In this document: positions 6,655-15,443 of the stretch, piece after piece
Numbering within the stretch: position 1 is the stretch's first letter
Layout: each line of letters begins with the position of its first letter
IMG/VR virus record: IMGVR_UViG_3300025687_000196
Location: 1 to 31,660 of that record
Reading direction: 5' to 3' (one strand)
DNA length: 31,660 bases
Origin: a virus
Position numbers and translations under genes: made by a program
Notes under the pieces: model-generated
Databases searched by the model: none
Seen by the model: only the letters and a program-made list of their open reading frames with translations
Told to the model about the DNA's origin: nothing

Positions 6655-7070
6655 TGGCAACCGCATATAAAAAATATTCAGCACAAACTGAAATTATTAC
6701 TACTGAATTAAACTCTCTGGCAGATACCAGTGCGGCAACAGCAACAACCGAAGTGGATAACAGCACGAATCGATATATTGAGGGATTCTTAGATTGTTAC
6801 TTTAACGGCGCAGGAGCAACAACAGGCTCCGTTGCTATTTATATTTTAGGGGGTAACGCTACTGGTGAATTGGCAACTACCGCTAATACTAGCAATATGC
6901 GATATGTCGGTTCAGTAGAATTGAACGGCACAACAGCCGTGCGTAAACAACTCACTTTTTCGGAAATTCCGAAATTCTGGAAAGTTCGAGTGGTCAACAA
7001 TTCAGGTGCGGCATTAGCGGCCTCTGGCAACCTGATTGACTTTACTGGCATTAACTACGCTGACGTATAA
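6654..7070 (+). CDS. Beta-rich tail-region structural protein, 138 aa
   Basis: Starts in a TAATG overlap. The sequence alternates Thr/Ala/Val with small residues: 'LADTSAATATTEVDNSTNRY', 'GSVAIYILGG', 'MRYVGSVELNG', 'FWKVRVVNNSGAALAASGN'. This reads as a single beta-sandwich or jelly-roll. Comparable proteins in other phages precede fibre genes and may be virion decorations or fibre-attachment proteins, but the role is not established. There is a 3-base gap to the fibre gene. Confidence 0.6.
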   Translation: MATAYKKYSAQTEIITTELNSLADTSAATATTEVDNSTNRYIEGFLDCYFNGAGATTGSVAIYILGGNATGELATTANTSNMRYVGSVELNGTTAVRKQLTFSEIPKFWKVRVVNNSGAALAASGNLIDFTGINYADV

Positions 7071-7073
7071 GCT

Positions 7074-8957
7074 ATGGTATTCATACCCCGTTGGGAAAAA
7101 TACAAGGATAAAAAACCGAGCGGGTTGGTTGAGGTTAACTATGCGAATGAGTTAGCAAAAGGTTTAAAAGTAGCAATGATGCCAGAAGCAGGAATGCAAA
7201 ATCTGGCGATTGAAACATTAACAACTGCTACAAACCCATTAGTTACTAATGAGGATCAACAAAAAAACTGGATATTTGATCGTTCGACTGATACAACAAT
7301 CGATACTAAATATTCTAATAGTTCAATAGCAGAACATAGTTGTTTCTTAATAACCCGGCATAGGTTATTACTTAGTGTAAAACTCGAAACCTATGTCACC
7401 AACCGTGTTTCAGCAAACAATGGATTTGCATTCTATACAGAGTCGGCGAGTGGATCATTTCCCAATCAAACCTTTCGTTGTGGGTATGTACATGGGGGTG
7501 TAGCTGCTTATACATCGTCATATACTATAACCGGGAGCAATACGAATTTTATACCCATAGGATTTGCTGCAAAAATAAACTCAGCAGTTGATTTTTATGT
7601 TAATGGTAAAAATGTAGATTCCGTTGCAATTGGTAGCATTAATAATAATTCAGATACCTTTCGGATTGGTAAAGATGGTTTTTTCAATTCGGCACTTTTG
7701 CATAATGAAATGCCTGTCTTATATCACTTTGATAGGCAGTTATCTGAGGAAGAGTTTGCAACATTATCTGAAAACCCATACCAAATCCTAAAACCCAGAC
7801 AAAAATTCTTTGTTATGTCTGGTATGGATGGTAGTGTTAAAAAAGCTATTCGTTCAAACCAATCTATTTCTACTATTAGTCGTTCATCAGAAGTTGTTTC
7901 TGTTACTCTTTCATCAGCTTACCCAAATAATGCTTTAAAAGTAGGCGATACCATTGTTATTGATACGGATGGTGGAACTACTTCATTTGATGGTGAACAT
8001 ACTATAACATCGGTTGCTTCTCAAACCTCATTTACTTATAACCAACCTGGTGTTGATGCTTCGGGCAGTTTAGGCGCTTCACCCACTGCTGGTGGCCATT
8101 ATGCTTCTTTAAGTTCTTGGGTTGCAGCCATGCAATCCACTTATCCAAACTTAGTGACTTCGGATGTTGTACTTATAGCAGAATGTTATAACGATTGGCC
8201 CAGTGGTTTAAATGACCAAGTCGGTATTACTGGGTTTACTACAGACTCAACCAGAAATATTATTGTTAGAGCTGCGGATGGACACCAACATACTGGTATT
8301 CCAGGAACAGGATTTTGGTTGTACTTTAACACAAATGGGGTAATATTTTCTTTAGGCACGGGTTCAAATGTTGTAGTTGATGGTATAGAAATTAATTCGG
8401 TAGGTTCAAGTTATTCTTATAGTTATTTAGTACAACTAGGAACATTAACGATATTACAGAATTGTTTATGTGTTGCCGATGCAAAAACCCATCAGGGTAT
8501 TAAATTTATGGTGGGTGCTGGGGGGAATTTTAGCATTGCACCAAAAGCAATAAATTGTATAGTTTTTAATGCCGGTACATCAGGAGCGTATCGTTCGAAT
8601 GCTGGAGGTTCTTTTCATGCAGCCATCGCTTATAATTGTAGCGCGATAGATAGTACTGTTGGGTTTTCTACTGGAAATTCTGAAATGCTTGTACAAAACT
8701 GCCTTGCATATAATTGTACAACTAGCTACCAAAATTCATTCTATTCAACTTCATCTAATAATGCGGCATCAGATGGTTCAACTGTTACTCCACCAGGAAC
8801 TAATCCTTTAACTGTTAATATAGTTTCTAGTGATTTTGTTGATCCTGCTAATGGAGATTTCTCAATCCCATCAACATCTCAGCTTAGAGATGCTGGCGCG
8901 GATTTAAGTGCAGAAGGGTTTACGACCGACATTCTCGGTAATCCGAGGGGTGTGTAA
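7074..8957 (+). CDS. Tail fibre/spike: LamG-like domain plus parallel beta-helix
   Basis: 627 aa. Residues about 30-235 look like a concanavalin/LamG-type sandwich, with 'FYVNGKNVDSVAI' and the typical closing 'FDRQLSEEEFATLSENPYQILKPRQ'. Residues about 290-330 hold a small beta domain ('GEHTITSVASQTSFTYN'). From about 340 to 600 the repeats 'NCLCVADAKT', 'NCIVFNAG', 'YNCSAIDS', 'NCLAYNC' mark rungs of a right-handed parallel beta-helix, the fold of many glycan-binding or glycan-cleaving spikes. The end 'GDFSIPSTSQLRDAGAD... DILGNPRGV' is the usual beta-helix terminus, which in relatives continues into WDIGAFEY; here that part begins the next gene. No obvious Shine-Dalgarno. Three hand-counted 60-base lines give 28-37% G+C, well below the capsid gene, suggesting acquisition by exchange. 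Confidence 0.8.
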   Translation: MVFIPRWEKYKDKKPSGLVEVNYANELAKGLKVAMMPEAGMQNLAIETLTTATNPLVTNEDQQKNWIFDRSTDTTIDTKYSNSSIAEHSCFLITRHRLLLSVKLETYVTNRVSANNGFAFYTESASGSFPNQTFRCGYVHGGVAAYTSSYTITGSNTNFIPIGFAAKINSAVDFYVNGKNVDSVAIGSINNNSDTFRIGKDGFFNSALLHNEMPVLYHFDRQLSEEEFATLSENPYQILKPRQKFFVMSGMDGSVKKAIRSNQSISTISRSSEVVSVTLSSAYPNNALKVGDTIVIDTDGGTTSFDGEHTITSVASQTSFTYNQPGVDASGSLGASPTAGGHYASLSSWVAAMQSTYPNLVTSDVVLIAECYNDWPSGLNDQVGITGFTTDSTRNIIVRAADGHQHTGIPGTGFWLYFNTNGVIFSLGTGSNVVVDGIEINSVGSSYSYSYLVQLGTLTILQNCLCVADAKTHQGIKFMVGAGGNFSIAPKAINCIVFNAGTSGAYRSNAGGSFHAAIAYNCSAIDSTVGFSTGNSEMLVQNCLAYNCTTSYQNSFYSTSSNNAASDGSTVTPPGTNPLTVNIVSSDFVDPANGDFSIPSTSQLRDAGADLSAEGFTTDILGNPRGV

Positions 8958-10213
8958 TGGCCGGATGGGACATAGGAGCGTTTGAGTATCAGCCCTCAGC
9001 AGGAACACAAACCCTCACGCCTTCTCTGGTTACTAACACCAGCACGTTCTATGCAGCAACCATATCTCAAGCTGGCAGTACACAGACGTTAAGCCCGTCC
9101 TTAGTCACTAACACCAACACGTTTGAAACAGCGACTGTAACCCCACAGAACACGTTAACTGCAAGCGTTGTTACGAACGATCAGACCTTCCACGACGTTA
9201 CGCTTACAACATCCAATTCAGTTGTTGTTGTTGATTTATACACGAATAGCTCATCATTTCATAGTGCGACTGTTACCCCATACAACAGTTTACAAGCGCC
9301 TTTAGTTACAAACAGCCAATCTTTTTATAGTGCGGATGTAACGCCATCCACTAGTTTACAAGCATCGTTACTTACTAATAATCAGACCTTCCATACTCAC
9401 GTTGTTAGTTTAGAAGGCGCACAAGTCGTTGCGCCGAATTTATTAACTAACACACAGAGTTTCTATAGCGCAAGCGTTCAACCAGGTGCAGTATCCGTTA
9501 CCGCACCGTTGGTTACGAATATTCAGACGTTTTATGCTGCAAACGTCAGTCAGGGCGCGGTCGTTATACAGCCTGATGTTTTAGTTAATAACAGCGCGTT
9601 TTATAACGCGACTGTATCGCCCGGCACTGTAGCGTTACAACCTTCGCTGCTTACCAGCTCTAATTCGTTTTACACTGCGGTTGTTAGTCTTGAAGGTTCT
9701 AAGACATTAGCGCCATCTGTAGTTACCAACAGTTCTACGTTCCATAACGCGACAGTTACCACCGGCACGGTTACATTAACCGCAGATCATTGGAGCAACA
9801 CAAACTCGTTTTACGCGGCTACAGTAACACCGGTCAATACGCTGCAACCCGCATTAGTCACGAACGCACCGAGTTTCTACACGCACGTGGTTACAGCTGG
9901 CGCCCCGACATTACAGCCATCGTTACTGACAAATAGCTCCGTATTTTATACTGCGAACGTAACGCTTGGCGCTGGCACGCAGACTTTACAACCGCCATTA
10001 GTGGTTAACAACAACGTCTTTTATAATGGTCAGGTTGTATTTGATCAGACTTTGGCCGCTGGGTTATTCGTCAATCAGCCGGCGTTCTATACGCACCTGA
10101 TTTATGATGCGGCGTTGTATAAAGAGGTCATCGAGTTTTCTGTGTCGATCGCACAGCTAGATGCGAAGTCTGTGTCGATACAACAAGAGAAAAATTTTAC
10201 TTTAGGATTATAG
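8957..10213 (+). CDS. Repeat protein: 16 copies of a 'TLxPsLvTNsxtFYxAxVt' unit
   Basis: 418 aa. The N-terminus 'MAGWDIGAFEYQP' is the motif that normally closes a beta-helix fibre, here separated from the preceding gene by a TAATG stop/start. From residue 18 to about 375 I count 16 imperfect repeats of 20-24 residues with consensus TL-P-L-TN---FY-A-VT, plausibly a stacked beta fibre. Similar repeats occur in phage and prophage tail proteins. The C-terminal 40 residues are non-repetitive ('EVIEFSVSIAQLDAKSVSIQ'). It probably forms a shaft or extension of the fibre. Made separately or as a fusion with the upstream product is undecided. Confidence 0.72.
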   Translation: MAGWDIGAFEYQPSAGTQTLTPSLVTNTSTFYAATISQAGSTQTLSPSLVTNTNTFETATVTPQNTLTASVVTNDQTFHDVTLTTSNSVVVVDLYTNSSSFHSATVTPYNSLQAPLVTNSQSFYSADVTPSTSLQASLLTNNQTFHTHVVSLEGAQVVAPNLLTNTQSFYSASVQPGAVSVTAPLVTNIQTFYAANVSQGAVVIQPDVLVNNSAFYNATVSPGTVALQPSLLTSSNSFYTAVVSLEGSKTLAPSVVTNSSTFHNATVTTGTVTLTADHWSNTNSFYAATVTPVNTLQPALVTNAPSFYTHVVTAGAPTLQPSLLTNSSVFYTANVTLGAGTQTLQPPLVVNNNVFYNGQVVFDQTLAAGLFVNQPAFYTHLIYDAALYKEVIEFSVSIAQLDAKSVSIQQEKNFTLGL

Positions 10214-10215
10214 TC

Positions 10216-10536
10216 ATGGCATGCGAGATTCATTTAGGCGATATCGGTACCGCATTTAGATTAACCATATTGGATTGCGCCGGTGCGATCGTTGATATCT
10301 CAGCAGCGAGCGTGAAGGAAGTTGTATTCCGTAAACCGGATATGACGGTGGTTACTCAAGCAGGCGCGTTTTATACAGACGGTACGGATGGTGTTGTGCA
10401 GTACGTTACGGTTGCAGACGATTTAGACAAGCTAGGTAACTGGAAGATTCAGGCTGAAGTGACGCTACCAACTGGAAGGTGGTCTTCAAACGTAGAGACG
10501 TTCAAAGTCTATAAGAATTTGAAACCTGTATTATAA
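10216..10536 (+). CDS. BppU-N-like Ig-fold baseplate/tail protein, 106 aa
   Basis: The whole protein matches the pattern of the BppU N-terminal domain family: 'IHLGDIGTAFRLTILDCAGAIVDIS', 'VVFRKPDMTVVTQAGAFYTDGTDGVVQY', 'LDKLGNWKIQAEV', ending 'ETFKVYKNLKPVL'. These Ig-like domains attach receptor-binding proteins to the phage tail. Here it stands alone with no fused binding domain, so it may act as an adaptor between the repeat fibre and the hub encoded next. AGG at 10204-10206 serves ATG 10216. The TAA stop is embedded in a TATAAT box of the shared leader element. Confidence 0.72.
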   Translation: MACEIHLGDIGTAFRLTILDCAGAIVDISAASVKEVVFRKPDMTVVTQAGAFYTDGTDGVVQYVTVADDLDKLGNWKIQAEVTLPTGRWSSNVETFKVYKNLKPVL

Positions 10537-10572
10537 TCTCTTTAAGCAACTCATTTTAAAGGTTATGCTCCG
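10532..10572 (+). promoter_or_regulatory. Shared leader element, copy A (before the hub gene)
   Basis: Three blocks occur in order: TATAATC (10532-10538), GCAACTCATT (10546-10555) and GGTTATGCT (10561-10569). The same three blocks precede the giant gene at 24720-24758 with different spacers. CTTTAA 10540-10545 and TTAAAG 10556-10561 also form an inverted repeat. No good -35 box is visible. It may be a phage promoter plus leader or a translational control site; the AGG at its 3' end doubles as the ribosome site for GTG 10573. Confidence 0.45.
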
Positions 10573-11739
10573 GTGGCAAACGATCCGACGGTTAACATCA
10601 CAAAGTTTTTAGGGCTGTATAACAAACAGCAATCGCGGCGTTTACCTGTAGGAGCGCTGACTGTAGTAGAGAACGTAGATATAGACGATACGGACGGTAT
10701 AGTACGTAGGCAAGGTTATCAGTCTAAATTATCTTTGCCTAACGTGACTTCAGCCTTTGCTACGCAAGACCAGCGACGGTGTTTTGTAATTAGCGATGGT
10801 AATCTTTTATTCCTGCAAGAAGACCTTTCTTATACAAGTTTAGCCTCGGGATTATCTACGGAATTTGTGTACTGGGAAGAAGTTGCAGATTATGTACTGC
10901 TATCCACCGGGCACGTTATCGATGGCGATAATCAAGTATCGATGTGGCGTATAGATTCGCCCCCACAACCCAAAGTTACGCTATCAACCGGCGATTTACG
11001 TGAAGGGCAATATCAAGTGGCCGTGACTTATGTTGATAGTTTAGGTCGCGAGGGCGGAGCAAGTCCGGTTGTAGTATTGAATATTAACGCTGGAGAGGCG
11101 ATAACGGTAACCCCGAATATGGGTAATTATTCACTCGCTCGCGTGTACTGCACTGAGGCCAACGGATCGCAATTATATTTAGCCGGGGAGACCGCTACCG
11201 CGATTACATTGGCTACGGACTCCAGTTTAGTATCCCCTATAGAGGCGGATCAACTAGGAGCGTTTCCCGCCCCAGCCCAAGCACAAATATTAGCTCATTA
11301 TGATGGGCGTTTGTTTGCTGCGGAGCCTGGTAATGGCGTGAGTATCGTTTGGTTTTCAGTCCCGTATTGGTGGAATTTATTTAAATTACAAAGCGACTTC
11401 TTCACCGTACCTGGGGATATTCGCTCTATAGTTAGCCACTCAGACGGGCTGATAATCGGTACGGATGATGAGATTTACGTCTACAACGGCAGTTTAACTC
11501 GAGTAGCTAAATATGGTGTGCCTGATGGTGTGCCTGCTACTAAAGACGATACGGGTACGGTGTTTCTCTGGACGAAGCAAGGGCTTTGTTCAGCGTTACC
11601 ATTCACTAACTTAACGTCGCAAAAGTGCAGCTTACCCACGGGGAATGTGTGTACCTCTGCGGTCGTAGAACAAAATGGTTTCCGCAAAGTTGTTGTATTG
11701 ACTGACGCGGAAGGTACAGCAGATAATCAACTATTATAG
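10573..11739 (+). CDS. Tail hub/nozzle-like protein
   Basis: 388 aa from GTG 10573; no ATG exists in frame nearby, and AAAGG at 10558-10562 is suitably placed. The N-terminus 'FLGLYNKQQSRRLPVGALTVVENVDIDDTDGIVRRQGYQ' (two adjoining blocks, about residues 11-50) is the hallmark of a family of podoviral tail proteins that build the nozzle or hub: a short linear segment followed by a beta-propeller-like repeat body. Later blocks 'YWEEVADYVLLSTGHV', 'GQYQVAVTYVDSLGREGGAS', 'ILAHYDGRLFAAEPGNGVSIVWFSVP' and 'GDIRSIVSHSDGLIIGT' fit the propeller blades. It supports placing the window in a short-tailed phage. It lies inside the fibre cassette, not next to the adaptor. Confidence 0.65.
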   Translation: MANDPTVNITKFLGLYNKQQSRRLPVGALTVVENVDIDDTDGIVRRQGYQSKLSLPNVTSAFATQDQRRCFVISDGNLLFLQEDLSYTSLASGLSTEFVYWEEVADYVLLSTGHVIDGDNQVSMWRIDSPPQPKVTLSTGDLREGQYQVAVTYVDSLGREGGASPVVVLNINAGEAITVTPNMGNYSLARVYCTEANGSQLYLAGETATAITLATDSSLVSPIEADQLGAFPAPAQAQILAHYDGRLFAAEPGNGVSIVWFSVPYWWNLFKLQSDFFTVPGDIRSIVSHSDGLIIGTDDEIYVYNGSLTRVAKYGVPDGVPATKDDTGTVFLWTKQGLCSALPFTNLTSQKCSLPTGNVCTSAVVEQNGFRKVVVLTDAEGTADNQLL

Positions 11740-11749
11740 AGGCATAACA

Positions 11750-12238
11750 ATGGCTGTTCGATATTCAACTGGATGTTTTAACAAATTATTAGGTACGGCG
11801 AGTCTTAAAGACATTTTTGCGGATGGGGTGATTAACATCTACACCGGTACGCAACCCAGCTTGGCCGATAATGCAGCGACGGGAACGTTACTGGCAACCG
11901 TGACCGTAGATGCTGGCGCTTTTGCGGCAGGCGTAGCGACTAATGGCTTAGAGTTTGACGCTCCGGTTGGGGCGGTAATAAGTAAGGCCGCTGCAGAAAA
12001 CTGGAAGTACACGGGTGGTACTGCAGGTACTGCAGGTTGGTTCCGTCTGGTTGGTAATGCAGCGGACGGGCATAACCAATGGGAAACTTCCAGCCCTGAA
12101 GCTTCTTCTACTACGCTACCACGTATTGATGGGTCTATTGGCGTATCCTCCGGAGATATGCGCCTATCAAATGTGAATATTGCTGTAGGTGCTCCAGGTA
12201 CAATCGACGAATTTAATATTACGTTAAGTAATCCGTAG
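11750..12238 (+). CDS. Conserved phage structural protein, 162 aa
   Basis: A known unnamed family: 'RYSTGCFNKLLGTASLKDIFADGVINIYTG' at the start, 'ADNAATGTLLATVTVDAG', 'VISKAAAENWKYTGGTAGTAGWFRLVGN', then 'TTLPRIDGSIGVSSGDMRLSN' and a final beta strand. Beta-rich, no catalytic residues, found among tail-fibre genes in many phages. The role is probably structural or decorative. AGAGG at 11738-11742, 7 bases before ATG, is a good ribosome site and overlaps the hub stop codon. Confidence 0.7.
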   Translation: MAVRYSTGCFNKLLGTASLKDIFADGVINIYTGTQPSLADNAATGTLLATVTVDAGAFAAGVATNGLEFDAPVGAVISKAAAENWKYTGGTAGTAGWFRLVGNAADGHNQWETSSPEASSTTLPRIDGSIGVSSGDMRLSNVNIAVGAPGTIDEFNITLSNP

Positions 12239-12241
12239 AGC

Positions 12242-14683
12242 ATGAGCTTCACCTGGTCTGGAGATTTTAATACCTGCAACTTCTGGCGTCCTTTTGCTGA
12301 GGATCGCCAGCGGGTGCTGGATCAGACGGTCGGGATGCGAAGTCTCCATGCGGGGGGTGGGGTTGGTGGGAAATCTTTGACTCGTACTTTGTCTCAGGTA
12401 TATTTCCCCGTGCCTGGGGTGAAGATTATGATTCAGATCAACCCGCACCATATTCATATTATGGCGGAAGGTGGGTGCAAACATTATCTAGAATCCGGGT
12501 TTTATGAGATTTATAGTACCGCTATATATAATGAAGGGTCATATATAGCCGAAAAGTTACGCTTAATCGAGAACGGTTTTGTGGAAGCGGTGATGTCCTG
12601 CGAAATAACGGGCGTTTCTGGGCCTCCGCAAGGTGAGTTAAAACCCTCGAAAAAATCAGCGCCCTTATGCGACTCTGATTTCCCGTTCTACGGGGGAAGG
12701 TGTATGCATGGGGATGACATGCAGGATGGCTTTGAGTCCCATGCTATGGGTAGTCCAAACTTCGAAGGGCAAGACTCTTTGGTCGTCTATTCTGCATCCG
12801 GAGAGCCTAGAATCTTGGAAGGGAACGGGCCATATTATGAAGGGTTACGAGAATTAAAACAGACTCAATTAAAAACACCGAGTTGTTTCTATACAGGTAA
12901 GCTGCAGCTTTTTGTGCAAGCTTTGTATGGAAGTGTAAGAAAGGATTATTACGAGGCTTTTCCTGGACTAGGTATTCCAGGGATTATATTTCAGGGTTTT
13001 TTATTAGAGCGAGATTGTGGGCTTTTGACCACTTCAGACTATCGATATTTTTTGTGCCGTATCAATACTGATGATGTAGTGTCCTTTAGGGAGATTATCC
13101 CGAGCCGCGCTGCTGACTGCTATTTGAAGTTTCTACGAGAATATGGGGAGGAGACGTGGCTAACCTCGAAGCATAAAGCCTATTTAGAGGCTTATATTTT
13201 TTCTGCTTGTGATCTAGCGGCGGAAGATACCGAGCAGCGCGTCTCTTTAGGCTTTAGTGCCGCGTTTGAAGACACTATCGATGGTTGGAAATTCGCTAGA
13301 GAGCGCAACGAATTTGCGGCCATTGTCCATGAATTTATCTATGTAGACGCGAACGATAGTCATGGGCACATGCGTCCTACCTTGTTTGTAGCTACTGTGG
13401 ATTATTTTATTGGGGGTGATGGCGCGGTATCTTTTTCAATATCACACCAAGAGACGGAATATCCGCTATGGCAGCAGAGTCAGTGGTTCGTTGCTTGGAT
13501 CCCGCAATATATGCCTATAGTGTCCCACTATTCATTTGGTGCAGGATACCCTTCTTTACCCGATCCGTCCATCGACGGACCTACTCCGATTGCCGGATAT
13601 TATTCCAAAGATGACGAATACGTCATGTTTTGGGTGAAAATAGAAAAGATTGTAGAGACAACTGGGACGTATGATACCGGACTTCCTTATGCTTGGCCGT
13701 TCTACGAATCAGAGATGGGGGCGTTCTCTAGGAGGTCACGAATTATCGCCAATAACGGGTATAGGTATGAGCTATCTTCCGGTGTAGGGGCCACCCCCAC
13801 CATAGACCGTACCGAAATATGTGAGTCATGGGATGACTTTAAGGATTTAACCTACAAAGAAGTTCAATTTAGATCGGGGCAGTATTTAGGCTCCCCTCAA
13901 AGCTCACTTTCGGCGGCTTATGCTGATAATCGCGAAACACTATATGGCCCGCTTAGTGATTGGTTAAGAGACGTACATAATTGGAGATCGAATAGGGCGC
14001 CGCCTATGGACAATATAGGGGATACGTCTCCCTGGGTGCAAGATTTAAGCTGCTCTATAGCTGCGGAGTATGAATCCTATGGGAGTATATACCGTTATGG
14101 GGTTGCTATGGTAGCCCCTATGTTGTACGACCGAACGGGGTTTGTACACGGTATCCATAAATACCACTCGGCCCCCTCTGCTATAGAAGGAGAGGCTCAG
14201 ACCTGGAATGACCCAAGCAATTCGGGCGCATATTCTTTAGGGCATCAGTATTCCCATCGCGTGGTAGAAGTAACGTATCTTGGTGACGGTAATTACTCCT
14301 ACGGCCCTGAGATAGATAGAGTGGATACCTTATGGTACGCAGTCGGGGGGAATAATTGGTGGATCGCGGAAATACCAATTAATATCCCAGAACATACGTC
14401 GTGGATCTGGCAGGAACATATTAAGGGGTATGCTGAAGAGGTGGGCGATGGGTATACTCTAATCGACGGGTATGAAGAACCCTCAATATATGATCCGTGG
14501 CATGACGTATATTTTAGCCAGCCGCCACTTATTGGGCCGCCTATTATGATACAAACGACATTAATTGGACGTGGGACATTTGGTGGGGCGAGTAAAATAT
14601 TATTTTTTGATATGAATAAATCATTTGATATTGCGGTGAACGGCTTTTCTCGATCTTATTTTTCTGCGGTAGGGTGGATATAA
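12242..14683 (+). CDS. Large unrecognised tail-cassette protein, 813 aa
   Basis: No family recognised. The N-terminus 'MSFTWSGDFNTCNFWRPFAEDRQRV' is followed by a 20-residue Gly/His-rich patch and a strand-rich segment. The body is unusually rich in Tyr, Trp, Gly, Pro and acidic residues (e.g. 'WWIAEIPINIPEHTSWIWQEH' near residue 700), with about ten scattered cysteines, and has no membrane segment, coiled coil or repeats. Aromatic-rich composition suits a carbohydrate-recognising or receptor-binding role. It is flanked by structural genes and coupled to the next by TAATG, so a virion role is likely. By eye it uses GGG, ATA, AGA and AGG codons more freely than the capsid gene. A receptor-binding or depolymerase function is a guess. 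Confidence 0.6.
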   Translation: MSFTWSGDFNTCNFWRPFAEDRQRVLDQTVGMRSLHAGGGVGGKSLTRTLSQVYFPVPGVKIMIQINPHHIHIMAEGGCKHYLESGFYEIYSTAIYNEGSYIAEKLRLIENGFVEAVMSCEITGVSGPPQGELKPSKKSAPLCDSDFPFYGGRCMHGDDMQDGFESHAMGSPNFEGQDSLVVYSASGEPRILEGNGPYYEGLRELKQTQLKTPSCFYTGKLQLFVQALYGSVRKDYYEAFPGLGIPGIIFQGFLLERDCGLLTTSDYRYFLCRINTDDVVSFREIIPSRAADCYLKFLREYGEETWLTSKHKAYLEAYIFSACDLAAEDTEQRVSLGFSAAFEDTIDGWKFARERNEFAAIVHEFIYVDANDSHGHMRPTLFVATVDYFIGGDGAVSFSISHQETEYPLWQQSQWFVAWIPQYMPIVSHYSFGAGYPSLPDPSIDGPTPIAGYYSKDDEYVMFWVKIEKIVETTGTYDTGLPYAWPFYESEMGAFSRRSRIIANNGYRYELSSGVGATPTIDRTEICESWDDFKDLTYKEVQFRSGQYLGSPQSSLSAAYADNRETLYGPLSDWLRDVHNWRSNRAPPMDNIGDTSPWVQDLSCSIAAEYESYGSIYRYGVAMVAPMLYDRTGFVHGIHKYHSAPSAIEGEAQTWNDPSNSGAYSLGHQYSHRVVEVTYLGDGNYSYGPEIDRVDTLWYAVGGNNWWIAEIPINIPEHTSWIWQEHIKGYAEEVGDGYTLIDGYEEPSIYDPWHDVYFSQPPLIGPPIMIQTTLIGRGTFGGASKILFFDMNKSFDIAVNGFSRSYFSAVGWI

Positions 14684-15441
14684 TGGCAGGTGATCCTTTT
14701 TACGACGATATGGTTTTGCTATGGCGCGGGAATAATGGTTTTGTAGATGAATCTGATTCCGGGCTTACGTTAACCCCCCAGCAAGGGTATGACAACCCAG
14801 CGTATAATGCAGGGGGGTGGGCGTGGGTAGAGGGTAAGTTCCCAGGGACAACCGCTGGAAAATTACAAGGGAATCGCCCTAGAATATCTATCGGGGCGAG
14901 CCTTTTAAATGGGGCGACTGCCTTTACCCTAGAAGCGTGGGTAAATTCCGGCACATCGGCCACCGGATCGCGGTGGATAGCCGCTCAAAATTCCTGGGGG
15001 GTTGCGTCTTCTTTTGGATTATATATTAGCCACCTAAATGGGGTATCCGTCGCTTATAAACCCGGATCAACCACTTACTCTTTGGCTCAAGGAAACAACC
15101 CCCCGAATAATACATGGGTACATGTAGCGTGGACGCGCTCTGGAGGGACGCACTATTTGTTTATAGACGGAATATTGAAATCATCCGGGGCCGTCTCTGG
15201 GACTATGGGGGCGGAGACAATGTACATAGGTCAAAATTCAACTTCTTCCGGACTGAACTCACACATAATTGACGATTTCATCGTATATAACAAAGCTATT
15301 TATACATCAAACTTCACCCCTAGAACAATGGAGCCTCCGACGTACCAACTTAACGATAAGCTAATCCCTAGAAAAGAGTTACAGCATCGGCAGCCGACGA
15401 GGCTCAACCAAAATTACTTCATCCATAGAACAGGACTCTGA
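14683..15441 (+). CDS. LamG/concanavalin-like tail adhesin A
   Basis: 252 aa from ATG 14683 (TAATG overlap; an in-frame GTG at 14674 would add three residues). Nearly the whole protein is a Laminin_G_3-type sandwich: 'ALTLEAWVNSG'-like strand ('AFTLEAWVNSG'), 'NTWVHVAWTRSGGTHYLFIDG', 'AETMYIGQNS' and 'IIDDFIVYNKAIYTSNFTPRT', the classic closing block. Such domains bind glycans or mediate attachment. The C-terminus 'RLNQNYFIHRTGL' is nearly the same as the end of the adhesin at 17002-18165, pointing to duplication or a shared attachment or trimerisation tag. It probably sits in the virion as a receptor-binding or decoration protein. Confidence 0.75.
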   Translation: MAGDPFYDDMVLLWRGNNGFVDESDSGLTLTPQQGYDNPAYNAGGWAWVEGKFPGTTAGKLQGNRPRISIGASLLNGATAFTLEAWVNSGTSATGSRWIAAQNSWGVASSFGLYISHLNGVSVAYKPGSTTYSLAQGNNPPNNTWVHVAWTRSGGTHYLFIDGILKSSGAVSGTMGAETMYIGQNSTSSGLNSHIIDDFIVYNKAIYTSNFTPRTMEPPTYQLNDKLIPRKELQHRQPTRLNQNYFIHRTGL

Positions 15442-15443
15442 AC

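Noticed and set aside
8940-8962. Programmed -1 frameshift at the fibre gene junction
   Set aside because: No X-XXY-YYZ slippery heptamer is present before the stop; re-initiation at TAATG is the simpler reading, though recoding by another route is not excluded.
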